Below, piece by piece: positions 37,322-46,784 of a stretch of 64,000 nt of DNA. Numbering within the stretch: the stretch's first letter is position 1; every line of letters begins with the position of its first letter. Source of the DNA: Pseudomonas mandelii. GTDB lineage: Bacteria; Pseudomonadota; Gammaproteobacteria; Pseudomonadales; Pseudomonadaceae. A program made the translations under genes and the position numbers. The stretch is taken from NCBI RefSeq assembly GCF_900106065.1, contig NZ_LT629796.1:6858501-6922500 (forward strand), in the 5' to 3' direction. Under the pieces are notes generated by a model. That model was given only the letters and a program-made list of their open reading frames with translations, had not been told where the DNA came from and made no database searches.

Positions 37322-37705
37322 CATAACAAGAACAAAAAAAGCGGCAAACCCAATAAAAATAAGACGTAACGACTCTGACATAACAAAAACAACACGGCAG
37401 AGACGCAGCTAACAGATTTTTTTGGAGAGGATGTGCTTTTCAGGGTGCTTTTCGGAGTAACCCGCAACCGGGCAGAGAACAATAAAACTACCTTCAGGTA
37501 GCTCCCGAACTGGTTGGATCGCTCAGCGAAAAAGTAGATCAGCGCTCAAAAAAATACGTTTGCTCTTGATCCCGGATGGGGATCGACAAAAACAGCGGTA
37601 AAGGGTCACGGTCACTAAAAACAACAACAGACCGCCCCTCAATAATAAAAAAAGAGCACGTGCGACGAAAATTAAAGGGGAGCCTCGGCTCCCCTTTGTG
37701 CTTTC
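37322..37705 (+). ncRNA. crcY: CrcY/CrcZ-type small RNA (Crc/Hfq decoy)
   Basis: About 380 nt of non-coding DNA with a sigma-54 promoter in front and a strong terminator behind. It holds at least six A-rich AANAANAA-type motifs (near 37324, 37352, 37382, 37479, 37617 and 37641), the Hfq/Crc binding signature of CrcZ, CrcY and CrcX. Size and the neighbouring HMG-CoA lyase gene fit what I recall for crcY in P. putida and relatives. The RNA titrates Hfq-Crc and so lifts catabolite repression. The transcript start is estimated 12 nt past the -12 element. The choice of Y over Z or X rests on gene context. Confidence 0.8.
37674..37705 (+). terminator. Terminator of the crcY-type RNA
   Basis: AAAGGGGAGCC/GGCTCCCCTTT, a perfect 11-bp stem with a tiny loop, followed by TTT and a T-rich run. 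Confidence 0.85.
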
Positions 37706-37729
37706 TGCAATCCAGGTTTTCACCACCGT

Positions 37730-37765
37730 CCCTTGTGAGAGCCAGCCTGCTGGCTCCCACAAGGG
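37730..37765. repeat. Palindrome before the acyl-CoA synthetase stop
   Basis: CCCTTGTGAGAGCCAGC and GCTGGCTCCCACAAGGG pair with one mismatch around two bases. It sits between the sRNA terminator and the convergent synthetase gene and may end the latter's transcript. Confidence 0.7.
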
Positions 37766-37773
37766 CGAATTTG

Positions 37774-39471
37774 TCAGACCTGCTTTTCGCGCAATTCTTC
37801 GATACTGATCTCGCGCATCCGGAATTTCTGGATCTTACCGGTCACGGTCATCGGAAACTCTTCCACGAACTTGAAGTAACGCGGCGTCTTGAAGTGCGCG
37901 ATGCGTTCCTTGCACCACGCTTGCAGCTCTTGTTCTGTCGCACTGTGGCCCGGGTGGAATTTGATCCAGGCGACAATCTCTTCGCCATAGCGCGAACACG
38001 GAATTCCGATCACTTGCACGTCCGCCACCGCCGGATGGGTGAAAAAGAACTCTTCCAGCTCACGGGGGTAAACATTCTCACCGCCGCGGATGATCATGTC
38101 CTTGTTGCGCCCGGCGATGCACACGTAACCCTCATCATTCATGCTCGCCAGGTCGCCGGAGTGCATCCAGCCCGCCTGATCGATGGCTTCAGCGGTGCCT
38201 TGCGGGTTGTTCCAGTAACCGAGCATCACGCTGTAACCGCGGGTGCAGAGTTCGCCGATGGTGCCACGCGGCACCAGGTTGCCGGCCTCGTCGATGATCT
38301 TGCTTTCCAGCTGCGGCTGAGTCCGGCCGACGGTGGTGACGCGCAGTTCCAACTCGTCCGATGGACCGGTCTGCAACGACACGGGGCTGGTTTCCGTCAT
38401 GCCGTAGGCAATCTGCACTTCGCTCATGTGCATTTCATTGATGACCCGGCGCATGACCTCGATCGGACAGGTCGCCCCGGCCATGATCCCGGTGCGCAGG
38501 CTCGACAGATCGAAGTCGGCACGTTGCGGGTGATCGAGCATGGCGATGAACATGGTCGGCACGCCGTAGAGTGCAGTGGCTTTTTCTTCGGCCACCGTGG
38601 TCAGGGTCAGCAGCGGGTCGAACGCATCGTTGGGGTAGATCATGGTGCTGCCGTGGGTGATGCAGCCGAGATTGCCCATGACCATGCCGAAGCAGTGATA
38701 CAACGGCACCGGGATCACCAGGCGGTCATGGGCCGTCAGCCCGAGGCTTTCGCCGACCATGTACCCGTTGTTGAGAATGTTGTAGTGACTGAGGGTCGCG
38801 CCTTTCGGGAAACCGGTGGTGCCGGAGGTGTACTGGATGTTCACCGCCTGATCGAAATGCAGGCTGTCCTGGCGCTCACGCAATTGTTCGGCGGACACGC
38901 TGGCGGCGAGATCGCCCAGTTGCGACCACGGCAGGAAGCCCGACGGGGGTTGTGCATCCAGACTGATGACGCCGCGCAAGTCTGGCAGACGTTCGCTGTG
39001 CAGCTTTCCGATGGATTGCTCCGCCAGCTCAGGCACCAGGCCCTGCAGCATCCCGTGGTAGTCGGAGGTCTTGAACGCACCGGCGCAGACCAGCCATTGG
39101 CAGCCGGATTGCTTCAACACGTATTCAAGTTCGGAGCTGCGGTAGGCCGGGTTGATGTTGACCAGGATCACACCGATTTTCGCGCTGGCAAATTGGCTGA
39201 TGCACCACTGCGCGCAATTCGGTGCCCAGATACCGAGGCGGTCACCGGTCTGCAAGCCGAGCGCCAACAGAGCTCTGGCGTGCAGGTCGACAGCCTGGGC
39301 CAGTTGCTGCCAGGTGTAGCGCAACTGTTGATGGCGCACGACCAGCGCCTCCCCGGCCGGGTATTGCGCGACGGTGTTGTCGAATGCTTGACCGATGGTC
39401 ATCGCCAGTAAGGCTTTTTCCTGGGAACCACGGGTATAGCTGCGCTGCGGGCTTGCACTGGGTTGATCCAT
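37774..39471 (-). CDS. AMP-binding acyl-CoA synthetase (ACSF2-like)
   Basis: Adenylate-forming enzyme of 565 residues that activates a carboxylic acid to its CoA thioester. It has the P-loop [28 protein letters not shown] and the C-terminal [10 protein letters not shown] with the catalytic Lys. The pattern is closest to medium-chain ACSF2/FadD-like synthetases. It is divergent from liuA and shares the gap with the LiuR operators, so it may activate isovalerate or a related acid for the pathway; that is inference. The start is ATG 39471, not the longer frame through the REP. Confidence 0.87.
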   Translation of the reverse strand: MDQPSASPQRSYTRGSQEKALLAMTIGQAFDNTVAQYPAGEALVVRHQQLRYTWQQLAQAVDLHARALLALGLQTGDRLGIWAPNCAQWCISQFASAKIGVILVNINPAYRSSELEYVLKQSGCQWLVCAGAFKTSDYHGMLQGLVPELAEQSIGKLHSERLPDLRGVISLDAQPPSGFLPWSQLGDLAASVSAEQLRERQDSLHFDQAVNIQYTSGTTGFPKGATLSHYNILNNGYMVGESLGLTAHDRLVIPVPLYHCFGMVMGNLGCITHGSTMIYPNDAFDPLLTLTTVAEEKATALYGVPTMFIAMLDHPQRADFDLSSLRTGIMAGATCPIEVMRRVINEMHMSEVQIAYGMTETSPVSLQTGPSDELELRVTTVGRTQPQLESKIIDEAGNLVPRGTIGELCTRGYSVMLGYWNNPQGTAEAIDQAGWMHSGDLASMNDEGYVCIAGRNKDMIIRGGENVYPRELEEFFFTHPAVADVQVIGIPCSRYGEEIVAWIKFHPGHSATEQELQAWCKERIAHFKTPRYFKFVEEFPMTVTGKIQKFRMREISIEELREKQV

Positions 39472-39511
39472 GACGACCCCTATTGTCTTTATTTGCGGGT
39501 GGGCGACCCAA

Positions 39512-39607
39512 CCTGCAGGAGCGAAGTGTGCTCGCGAAGAAGCCAGTACATTCAACACTGATGTCGACTGATCTGACGCTTTCGCGAGCACGCTTCGCTC
39601 CTACAGG
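39512..39607. repeat. REP doublet, GCAGGAGCGAAGTGTGCTCG variant
   Basis: Inverted pair in the divergent gap between the synthetase gene and liuA, upstream of the LiuR sites. Confidence 0.8.
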
Positions 39608-39651
39608 ATTTGCCGCTGTTCGATCTTGAACTGGCCCTACTGTCGCTCAAG

Positions 39652-39710
39652 TTGACGTTAACGTAAAGGGTGATTGACAGCCATTCGTCACAGGCTTACG
39701 TTAACGTAAA
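39652..39710 (+). promoter_or_regulatory. Two LiuR operators upstream of liuA
   Basis: TTGACGTTAACGTAAA (39652-39667) and CTTACGTTAACGTAAA (39695-39710, containing the perfect 14-bp palindrome TTACGTTAACGTAA) lie 43 bp apart, about four helical turns. A TTGACA (39674-39679) between them could be the -35 box, with the second site over the -10. The same palindrome type precedes liuR. Confidence 0.78.
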
Positions 39711-39764
39711 GGTGAGAGCCAATTGACGGCCTCACCAACCGACAAAAAAGCCAAAAGGTGACCC

Positions 39765-40928
39765 ATGAGCTACCCATCCCTGAACTTTGCCCTCGGTGAA
39801 ACCATCGACATGCTGCGCGATCAGGTTCAGTCCTTCGTCGCCAAAGAGATCGCCCCGCGCGCCGCTCAGATCGACATCGACAACCTGTTCCCGGCTGACC
39901 TGTGGCGCAAATTCGGCGACATGGGCCTGCTGGGCATTACCGTCGCGGAAGAATATGGCGGTGCTGGCCTGGGCTACCTGGCCCACGTGGTCGCGATGGA
40001 AGAAATCAGTCGCGGCTCGGCGTCAGTCGCCTTGTCCTACGGCGCGCACTCCAACCTCTGCGTCAACCAGATCAACCGCAACGGCAATCACGAACAGAAA
40101 ACCAAGTACCTGCCGAAGCTGATCAGCGGCGAACACATTGGCGCCTTGGCCATGAGCGAACCGAATGCCGGTTCCGACGTGGTGTCGATGAAGCTGCGTG
40201 CCGACAAGCGTGGCGATCACTACGTGCTCAACGGCAGCAAGACCTGGATCACCAACGGCCCCGACGCCAACACCTACGTGATCTACGCCAAGACCGACCT
40301 GGAAAAAGGCCCCCACGGCATTACCGCGTTCATCGTCGAACGTGATTCGAAAGGCTTCAGCCGCAGCAATAAATTCGACAAGCTCGGCATGCGCGGTTCC
40401 AACACCTGCGAGCTGTTCTTCGATGACGTCGAAGTGCCGGAAGAAAACATCCTCGGCGTGCTCAACGGCGGCGTGAAAGTGCTGATGAGCGGCCTCGACT
40501 ACGAACGCGTCGTGCTGTCCGGCGGCCCGACCGGGATCATGCAGGCCTGCATGGACCTGATCGTTCCCTACATCCACGACCGCAAGCAGTTCGGCCAAAG
40601 CATCGGTGAGTTCCAGCTGATCCAGGGCAAAGTCGCCGACATGTACACCCAACTCAATGCCAGCCGCGCTTATCTGTATGCCGTGGCCCAAGCCTGCGAG
40701 CGTGGCGAAACCACCCGCAAGGACGCCGCCGGCGTGATCCTCTACAGCGCCGAACGCGCCACGCAAATGGCCCTCGACGCGATCCAGATTCTTGGCGGCA
40801 ACGGCTACATCAACGAATTCCCGGCCGGTCGTCTGCTGCGTGACGCCAAGCTGTACGAAATCGGCGCTGGCACCAGTGAGATCCGTCGCATGCTGATCGG
40901 TCGCGAACTGTTCAACGAAACGAAATAA
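39765..40928 (+). CDS. liuA: Isovaleryl-CoA dehydrogenase
   Basis: FAD enzyme (387 residues) oxidising isovaleryl-CoA to 3-methylcrotonyl-CoA. Signatures: [36 protein letters not shown], the catalytic Glu in [14 protein letters not shown] (about residue 247, the isovaleryl-type position) and [33 protein letters not shown] in the C-terminal domain. First gene of liuABCD. Confidence 0.95.
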   Translation: MSYPSLNFALGETIDMLRDQVQSFVAKEIAPRAAQIDIDNLFPADLWRKFGDMGLLGITVAEEYGGAGLGYLAHVVAMEEISRGSASVALSYGAHSNLCVNQINRNGNHEQKTKYLPKLISGEHIGALAMSEPNAGSDVVSMKLRADKRGDHYVLNGSKTWITNGPDANTYVIYAKTDLEKGPHGITAFIVERDSKGFSRSNKFDKLGMRGSNTCELFFDDVEVPEENILGVLNGGVKVLMSGLDYERVVLSGGPTGIMQACMDLIVPYIHDRKQFGQSIGEFQLIQGKVADMYTQLNASRAYLYAVAQACERGETTRKDAAGVILYSAERATQMALDAIQILGGNGYINEFPAGRLLRDAKLYEIGAGTSEIRRMLIGRELFNETK

Positions 40929-40944
40929 ATTTCGTCAGCGGCAG

Positions 40945-41019
40945 GCGGCAAGTTTCAAGCTGCAAGAGGACCGTGCTCTTGCTTCAACTTGTAGCTTGTC
41001 GCTTGCAACTCGAAGCTGC
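40945..41019. repeat. Inverted repeat of a second family (GCAAGTTTCAAGCTGCAAG)
   Basis: CAAGTTTCAAGCTGCAAGAG pairs imperfectly with CTTGCTTCAACTTGTAGCTTG. It is unlike the GAGCGAGCC REPs and lies between liuA and liuB. Confidence 0.75.
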
Positions 41020-41033
41020 TACGGAGTAGCCCC

Positions 41034-42638
41034 ATGATTCTGCATACCCAGCTCAACCCCCGTTCGGCGGAGTTCGCGGCCAACAGCGCGGCGATGCTCA
41101 AACAGGTCGACGCCCTGCACACCCTGCTCGCCCAAGTGCAGCAAGGTGGCGGTCCGAAGGCGCAAGAACGTCACACCTCGCGGGGCAAATTGCTGCCGCG
41201 TGAACGGATCAATCGCCTGCTCGATCCGGGCTCACCGTTTTTAGAGATCAGCCAACTGGCGGCCTACGCGGTCTACGGCGAAGACGTTCCGGCGGCGGGC
41301 GTGATTGCCGGGATCGGCCGTGTCGAAGGCGTCGAGTGCATGATCGTCGCCAACGACGCCACAGTGAAAGGTGGCTCGTATTACCCGCTGACGGTGAAAA
41401 AACACCTGCGTGCCCAGACCATCGCCCAGCAGAATCGCCTGCCGTGCATCTATCTGGTGGATTCGGGCGGCGCCAACCTGCCCCGTCAGGATGAAGTGTT
41501 TCCAGACCGCGAGCACTTCGGACGGATCTTCTTCAACCAGGCCAACATGAGCGCCATGGGCATCCCGCAAATTGCCGTGGTCATGGGCTCCTGCACGGCG
41601 GGTGGTGCTTATGTGCCAGCGATGGCTGACGAAGCGATCATGGTGCGCCAGCAGGCCACCATTTTCCTCGCCGGTCCGCCGTTGGTGAAAGCCGCGACCG
41701 GCGAAGTGGTCAGCGCTGAAGACCTCGGCGGGGCTGATGTGCATTGCAAGATTTCCGGTGTCGCCGACCACTACGCCGAGAGCGATGAACACGCGCTGGC
41801 CATTGCGCGGCGCAGCGTCGCCAACCTCAACTGGCGCAAGCTCGGCGAACTGCAGCAGCGCACACCCATCGCCCCGCTCTACGCCAGCGATGAGCTGTAC
41901 GGCGTGGTGTCGGCCGACGCCAAGCAACCGTTCGATGTGCGCGAGGTGATCTCGCGGCTGGTCGACGGTTCGGTGTTCGACGAATTCAAGGCGCTGTTCG
42001 GGACCACGCTGGTGTGCGGCTTCGCGCATCTGCACGGTTACCCTATCGCGATCCTCGCTAACAACGGCATCCTGTTCGCCGAAGCCGCGCAAAAAGGCGC
42101 GCACTTTATCGAACTGGCTTGCCAGCGCGGCATTCCTTTACTGTTCCTGCAAAACATCACCGGCTTCATGGTCGGCCAGAAATACGAGGCCGGCGGCATC
42201 GCCAAGCACGGCGCAAAACTGGTGACCGCCGTGGCGTGTGCCAAGGTGCCGAAATTCACCGTGATCATCGGCGGCAGTTTTGGCGCCGGTAACTACGGCA
42301 TGTGCGGACGCGCCTACGATCCGCGCTTCCTGTGGATGTGGCCGAACGCGCGCATCGGCGTGATGGGGGCCGAGCAAGCGGCTGGCGTATTGGTGCAGGT
42401 CAAGCGCGAGCAGGCCGAGCGCAGTGGCCAGGGTTTCAGCGCCGAGCAGGAAGCCGAGATCAAGCAACCAATCCTCGATCAATACGAAGAACAGGGCCAC
42501 CCTTATTACTCCAGCGCACGGCTGTGGGACGACGGCGTCATCGACCCGGCGCAGACCCGCGACGTGCTGGCCCTGGCCTTGTCCGCGTCGCTGAACGCGC
42601 CAATCGAACCGAGCCGCTTCGGCGTGTTCCGGATGTGA
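41034..42638 (+). CDS. liuB: Methylcrotonyl-CoA carboxylase carboxyltransferase subunit
   Basis: Carboxyltransferase (534 residues) that moves CO2 from biotin on LiuD to 3-methylcrotonyl-CoA, giving 3-methylglutaconyl-CoA. The double crotonase fold is indicated by [17 protein letters not shown] in the N half and the [33 protein letters not shown] stretch in the C half. Length is typical. Second gene of the operon. Confidence 0.95.
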   Translation: MILHTQLNPRSAEFAANSAAMLKQVDALHTLLAQVQQGGGPKAQERHTSRGKLLPRERINRLLDPGSPFLEISQLAAYAVYGEDVPAAGVIAGIGRVEGVECMIVANDATVKGGSYYPLTVKKHLRAQTIAQQNRLPCIYLVDSGGANLPRQDEVFPDREHFGRIFFNQANMSAMGIPQIAVVMGSCTAGGAYVPAMADEAIMVRQQATIFLAGPPLVKAATGEVVSAEDLGGADVHCKISGVADHYAESDEHALAIARRSVANLNWRKLGELQQRTPIAPLYASDELYGVVSADAKQPFDVREVISRLVDGSVFDEFKALFGTTLVCGFAHLHGYPIAILANNGILFAEAAQKGAHFIELACQRGIPLLFLQNITGFMVGQKYEAGGIAKHGAKLVTAVACAKVPKFTVIIGGSFGAGNYGMCGRAYDPRFLWMWPNARIGVMGAEQAAGVLVQVKREQAERSGQGFSAEQEAEIKQPILDQYEEQGHPYYSSARLWDDGVIDPAQTRDVLALALSASLNAPIEPSRFGVFRM

Positions 42639-42645
42639 TCCGACC

Positions 42646-42738
42646 CTGTAGGGGCGAGGTTTTCCCGCGAAGGCATTGGCACATCCAGCATCGATGTGAC
42701 TGACAAACCACCTTCGCGGGCAAGCCTCGCTCCCACAG
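42646..42738. repeat. REP doublet within the liu operon
   Basis: CTGTAGGGGCGAGGTTTTCCCGCGAAGG faces CCTTCGCGGGCAAGCCTCGC between liuB and liuC. Confidence 0.8.
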
Positions 42739-42763
42739 AATAGAGTTGTGGAGACGGACAAAC

Positions 42764-43579
42764 ATGAGCGACTTCAACACCCTCGAACTGCTGACCGATC
42801 CGCGAGGTTTCGCGACCCTGTGGCTCAGCCGTGAAGAAAAGAACAACGCGTTCAACGCCGAGATGATCCGCGAACTGATCCTCGCACTGGACAAAGTATC
42901 AACCGATGCCAGCCTGCGGTTTCTGCTGGTGCGCGGCCGCGGCAAGCATTTCAGCGCCGGTGCCGACCTGGCCTGGATGCAGCAATCGGCCGAGCTCGAT
43001 TACCACACCAACCTCGACGACGCCCGGGAACTGGCGGAATTGATGTACAACCTCGCCAAGCTGAAAATCCCGACCCTGGCCGTGGTGCAAGGCGCGGCCT
43101 ACGGCGGCGCGCTGGGCCTGATCAGTTGCTGCGACATGGCGATTGGCACCGATGACGCGCAGTTCTGTCTGTCAGAAGTGCGCATCGGCCTGGCGCCGGC
43201 GGTGATCAGCCCGTTCGTGGTGCAAGCCATCGGCGAGCGCGCAGCACGCCGTTATGCCCTGACGGCTGAACGTTTCGGCGGGCAACGGGCGCGGGAAATC
43301 GGCCTGTTGTCGGAGAGCTATCCGGTCGCTGAGCTGGAGCAGAACGTGGAGAAGTGGATCGACAACCTGCTGCTCAACAGCCCGGCCGCCATGCGCGTCA
43401 GCAAGGACTTGCTGCGTGAAGTCGGCAACGGCGCGCTGACCCCGGCGCTGCGCCGTTACACCGAGAATGCCATCGCCCGCATCCGCGTCAGCCCCGAAGG
43501 CCAGGAAGGTCTGCGGGCTTTTCTGCAAAAACGTCCGCCGAGCTGGCAAGCACCGACCACCCCCAAGGAGCCGCGTTGA
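42764..43579 (+). CDS. liuC: Methylglutaconyl-CoA hydratase (enoyl-CoA hydratase family)
   Basis: Crotonase-fold enzyme (271 residues) hydrating 3-methylglutaconyl-CoA to HMG-CoA. Oxyanion-hole motifs are HFSAGADLAWM and QGAAYGGALGLISCCDMAIG, with the EVRIGLAPAVISP loop. I start at ATG 42764; an upstream in-frame ATG at 42746 lacks family support. The stop codon shares a base with the liuD start. Confidence 0.93.
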   Translation: MSDFNTLELLTDPRGFATLWLSREEKNNAFNAEMIRELILALDKVSTDASLRFLLVRGRGKHFSAGADLAWMQQSAELDYHTNLDDARELAELMYNLAKLKIPTLAVVQGAAYGGALGLISCCDMAIGTDDAQFCLSEVRIGLAPAVISPFVVQAIGERAARRYALTAERFGGQRAREIGLLSESYPVAELEQNVEKWIDNLLLNSPAAMRVSKDLLREVGNGALTPALRRYTENAIARIRVSPEGQEGLRAFLQKRPPSWQAPTTPKEPR

Positions 43580-45534
43580 TGAGCGCACCTGTGATTACCT
43601 CTCTGCTGGTGGCCAACCGTGGCGAAATCGCCTGCCGGGTGATGCGCACCGCCAAGGCGTTGGGCCTGACCACCGTGGCCGTGCACAGCGCCACTGACCG
43701 CGACGCCCGGCACAGCCGCGAAGCGGATATCCGCGTCGACCTCGGCGGCAGCAAAGCCGCTGACAGCTATCTGCAAATCGATAAATTGATCGCTGCGGCC
43801 AAGGCCAGCGGCGCTCAGGCGATTCACCCCGGTTATGGCTTTTTGTCCGAGAACGCCGGTTTCGCCCGCGCCATTGAAGACGCTGGCCTGATCTTCCTCG
43901 GCCCGCCCGCCTCGGCCATTGACGCGATGGGCAGCAAGTCGGCCGCCAAAGCCTTGATGGAAACCGCCGGTGTGCCCCTGGTGCCCGGCTACCACGGCGA
44001 AGCCCAGGACTTCGATACCTTCCGCGATGCCTGCGAACGCATCGGTTATCCGGTGTTGCTCAAGGCGACAGCGGGTGGCGGCGGCAAAGGCATGAAAGTG
44101 GTTGAGGACGTCAGCCAGCTGGCCGAAGCCCTGGCCTCGGCGCAGCGTGAAGCGAAATCCTCGTTTGGCGATTCGCGGATGCTGGTGGAGAAATACCTGC
44201 TCAAGCCGCGTCATGTGGAAATCCAGGTGTTCGCCGATCAGCACGGTAACTGCCTGTACCTCAATGAACGTGACTGCTCGATTCAGCGTCGCCATCAGAA
44301 AGTCGTCGAAGAAGCGCCCGCTCCCGGCTTGAGTCCGGAACTGCGTCGCGCCATGGGCGAAGCTGCCGTGCGTTCGGCACAGGCCATCGGCTATGTCGGC
44401 GCCGGCACCGTGGAGTTTTTGCTGGATTCGCGCGGCGAGTTTTTCTTCATGGAGATGAACACGCGTCTGCAGGTTGAGCACCCGGTCACCGAAGCGATCA
44501 CCGGCCTCGATCTGGTGGCGTGGCAGATTCGTGTGGCGCGCGGTGAAGCGTTGCCGATGACTCAAGAGCAGGTTCCGTTGATCGGCCATGCGATTGAAGT
44601 GCGGCTGTACGCCGAAGACCCGAGCCATGATTTCCTGCCGGCCACCGGGCGCCTGGCGTTGTATCGCGAATCGGCCGAAGGTCCGGGACGTCGGGTCGAC
44701 AGCGGTGTGGAAGAAGGCGACGAGATCTCGCCGTTCTACGACCCGATGCTCGGCAAGCTGATTGCCTGGGGCGAGGACCGTGAGCAGGCGCGGCTGCGAT
44801 TGTTGAGCATGCTCGATGAGTTTGCGATCGGCGGGCTGAAGACCAACATCAACTTCCTGCGCCGGATCATCGCTCACCCGGCATTCGCTGCGGCAGAACT
44901 TGATACCGGGTTTATTCCGCGTTATCAGGAGCAATTGTTGCCAGAGCCAGCGGACCTCAGTGACGAGTTCTGGCAAGCCGCTGCTCAGGCGTTTGCCCAG
45001 AGCCAGCCAGGTTCTCCGCGCGCTGATGACCTGAGCTCGCCTTGGGCTGTGGGCAATGGTTTTCGTGCTGGACTGCCGAGGGAAATCACCCTCCACCTCA
45101 GTTGTGAAGGACAAGACCGGGCGCTGACGCTGGGTAACGTTGATGCCCACACCGCACAGCTCAAGGGCGAACAGCTGCTGACCGAGCACAACGGAGTGCG
45201 CCGCCAGCACCGGGTCATTCGCCGTGGCGAGGTTGTGTATCTGCAGTGGGAAGGGGAATTGCGCCGCATCGAGGCTTACGACCCGATCAGCGCCGTCGAA
45301 GCCAGTCACAGTCATCAGGGTGGGCTCACCGCGCCCATGAACGGCAGCATCGTGCGCGTGCTGGTCGAGGCTGGGCAAACGGTTGAGGCCGGTGCGCAAC
45401 TGGTGGTGCTGGAAGCGATGAAGATGGAGCACAGCATTCGCGCGCCCCATGCCGGGGTGATCAAGGCGCTGTACTGCCAGGAAGGCGAGATGGTCAGCGA
45501 AGGCAGTGCGTTGGTCGAACTGGAAGAAGCGTGA
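43579..45534 (+). CDS. liuD: Methylcrotonyl-CoA carboxylase biotin-carboxylase subunit
   Basis: Biotin-dependent subunit of 651 residues. The biotin carboxylase domain (about 5-450) has the ATP-grasp loop KATAGGGGKGMKVV and the EMNTRLQVEHPVTE motif. A linker and a C-terminal biotinyl domain follow, with the biotin site EAMKMEH (Lys near residue 615). The start is ATG 43579 with AAGGAG 8 bases upstream, overlapping the liuC stop by one base. Last gene of liuABCD. Confidence 0.96.
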   Translation: MSAPVITSLLVANRGEIACRVMRTAKALGLTTVAVHSATDRDARHSREADIRVDLGGSKAADSYLQIDKLIAAAKASGAQAIHPGYGFLSENAGFARAIEDAGLIFLGPPASAIDAMGSKSAAKALMETAGVPLVPGYHGEAQDFDTFRDACERIGYPVLLKATAGGGGKGMKVVEDVSQLAEALASAQREAKSSFGDSRMLVEKYLLKPRHVEIQVFADQHGNCLYLNERDCSIQRRHQKVVEEAPAPGLSPELRRAMGEAAVRSAQAIGYVGAGTVEFLLDSRGEFFFMEMNTRLQVEHPVTEAITGLDLVAWQIRVARGEALPMTQEQVPLIGHAIEVRLYAEDPSHDFLPATGRLALYRESAEGPGRRVDSGVEEGDEISPFYDPMLGKLIAWGEDREQARLRLLSMLDEFAIGGLKTNINFLRRIIAHPAFAAAELDTGFIPRYQEQLLPEPADLSDEFWQAAAQAFAQSQPGSPRADDLSSPWAVGNGFRAGLPREITLHLSCEGQDRALTLGNVDAHTAQLKGEQLLTEHNGVRRQHRVIRRGEVVYLQWEGELRRIEAYDPISAVEASHSHQGGLTAPMNGSIVRVLVEAGQTVEAGAQLVVLEAMKMEHSIRAPHAGVIKALYCQEGEMVSEGSALVELEEA

Positions 45535-45539
45535 AATGA

Positions 45540-45578
45540 AGATCGGTCCTACGCATTGTGAGGACCGATCTGATTAGA
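45540..45578. terminator. Bidirectional terminator after liuD
   Basis: Perfect 11-bp arms AGATCGGTCCT (45540-45550) and AGGACCGATCT (45561-45571) with a 10-base loop, between the convergent liuD and repressor genes; its 3' flank overlaps the repressor stop codon. Confidence 0.72.
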
Positions 45579-46221
45579 ATTTGGCCGTTGCCTGAACCAC
45601 CACCCCGAGGATTCGACACTCTTCGGTGAAAAGGGCTTTCGGATATGTCGGATTGAGCGGGACCAGGTAACGCTGCCCGCCCTCTTCGATCAGCTTGCGA
45701 AAGATCGCTTCAACACTGCCCGCCCATTGCGCGATCACCAGCTTTCCGGGTTCCGGCACAATGGCCGGGTCCACCAGGATCATCATGCCTTCGGCAATGC
45801 TGATTCCGCTGGGCGCGGTCATCGCGTCGCCGACCACCTCGAGCCAGAAGGCCGCGCCCTGAGCGTGGTAATCGGTCAGTTCGAAACGCGGCTTGCCGTA
45901 GACCGATAGCTCACCGTCACGCAGCTGCGCAGGCTCGCGCCAGTCACTGACCGGGTAACGGAAGTACGGGTTGTACTTTTGCGTCAGGGGCATCTCGTCG
46001 TCCGATACGACCAAAGGCTCCCGAATGACCATCGCCACTTCCAGAAAATCCATCCCGAGCGCCCGCAAGACACGATTCATGTCTTCGATGCTCGGCTGAC
46101 GGCGCTTATTCAGCCAGTGACCCACACCGCCCTGGGACATCCCGAGGCGATCGGCGAGTACTTCCTGAGTGACTTTCAACTCACTCATCTTGGCTTTGAC
46201 CAACTCAATCCATTTATCCAT
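45574..46221 (-). CDS. LexA/CI-like (PrtR-type) repressor lacking the catalytic serine
   Basis: A 215-residue protein: N-terminal XRE helix-turn-helix (about 10-55, TQEVLADRLGMSQGGVGHWLNKRRQPS) and a C-terminal S24 peptidase fold (about 120-212). The nucleophile motif reads VVGDAMTAPSG, with Ala133 where these self-cleaving repressors have Ser; the general-base Lys remains (IFRKL, Lys176). The codon is GCG, one change from TCG. The start is ATG 46221; the longer frame lacks family support. CACAAAT repeats at 46259 and 46286 upstream could be operator half-sites. It is divergent from a DUF3077 gene; no phage or pyocin genes are nearby. Confidence 0.84.
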   Translation of the reverse strand: MDKWIELVKAKMSELKVTQEVLADRLGMSQGGVGHWLNKRRQPSIEDMNRVLRALGMDFLEVAMVIREPLVVSDDEMPLTQKYNPYFRYPVSDWREPAQLRDGELSVYGKPRFELTDYHAQGAAFWLEVVGDAMTAPSGISIAEGMMILVDPAIVPEPGKLVIAQWAGSVEAIFRKLIEEGGQRYLVPLNPTYPKALFTEECRILGVVVQATAKF

Positions 46222-46350
46222 GGGCGGCACGATACGTGGCGGACTCCGGGCAACAAAACACAAATTGTAGTATTTAAATTCTCGTCACAAATACAGTTAG
46301 TACTAGGATTGGTTCACGGATCTGAATCTATCACGGAGCTTGCCATCGCC

Positions 46351-46689
46351 ATGACGTTACCCCGCAATGACCTGTCGGATATGCAAATGGACACTACCCT
46401 CACCTCGCCCAAAGGCAACGCCGCCGCGCAAAAAGCCTTGGACTATTACTTGAAACCAACTGTGTCAGAAGCGGTGGTCGAGGAGCGATTTTTTGATGTG
46501 AACCCTGCGGTCAGCGGTGAAGAAGCGCTGGTGCATGCGTCGGATCTGTTGCGCTGTGCCGCAGCGACCGCCTACGAGTCGGCCAGCAACTTGCACGGCG
46601 CAAGTCGGGACCTGGCCTTTTCGACGGTGCATATGATCGATATGGCCAAGGCGATGATTGATCGTTCTTTACAGGGTCAGCGCGTTTGA
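46351..46689 (+). CDS. DUF3077 family protein
   Basis: A 112-residue protein that matches the small Pseudomonas DUF3077 family, with the conserved core EEALVHASDLLRCAAATAYE followed by DLAFSTVHMIDMAKAMIDRSL. It appears all-helical and cytoplasmic. GGAG lies about 12 bases before the ATG; starting at 46381 is also possible. Function unknown. It is divergent from the repressor gene and lies just upstream of prrF. Confidence 0.78.
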   Translation: MTLPRNDLSDMQMDTTLTSPKGNAAAQKALDYYLKPTVSEAVVEERFFDVNPAVSGEEALVHASDLLRCAAATAYESASNLHGASRDLAFSTVHMIDMAKAMIDRSLQGQRV

Positions 46690-46749
46690 GCCGGACGCAC
46701 TTTTGAGGAAAGACGGGAAAGAATTTTCCAATCGAGCAGATAAAATCAT

Positions 46750-46781
46750 TTGACTTGCAAACGAGAATGATTATTATTGCA
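46750..46781 (+). promoter_or_regulatory. prrF promoter with Fur-like box
   Basis: A -35 TTGACT (46750-46755) and -10 TATTAT (46772-46777) are 16 bp apart and place the start near 46785. Between and over them GAGAATGATTATTATTGCA (46763-46781) matches about 13 of 19 positions of the Fur consensus, including most of GATAATGAT. Confidence 0.75.
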
Positions 46782-46784
46782 TGC

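Noticed and set aside
37523..37762. Minus-strand ORFs opposite the crcY-type RNA
   Set aside because: They span the sRNA and its terminator, have no ribosome site and contain REP-derived sequence.
39481..39591. Longer start for the acyl-CoA synthetase
   Set aside because: The extension reads through a REP; ATG 39471 begins the recognisable protein.
43456..45450. 664-codon minus-strand frame opposite liuD
   Set aside because: Shadow of the biotin carboxylase gene.
45574..46697. Remnant prophage suggested by a PrtR-like repressor
   Set aside because: No structural, lysis or integrase genes lie nearby; the neighbours are liu, DUF3077 and prrF.
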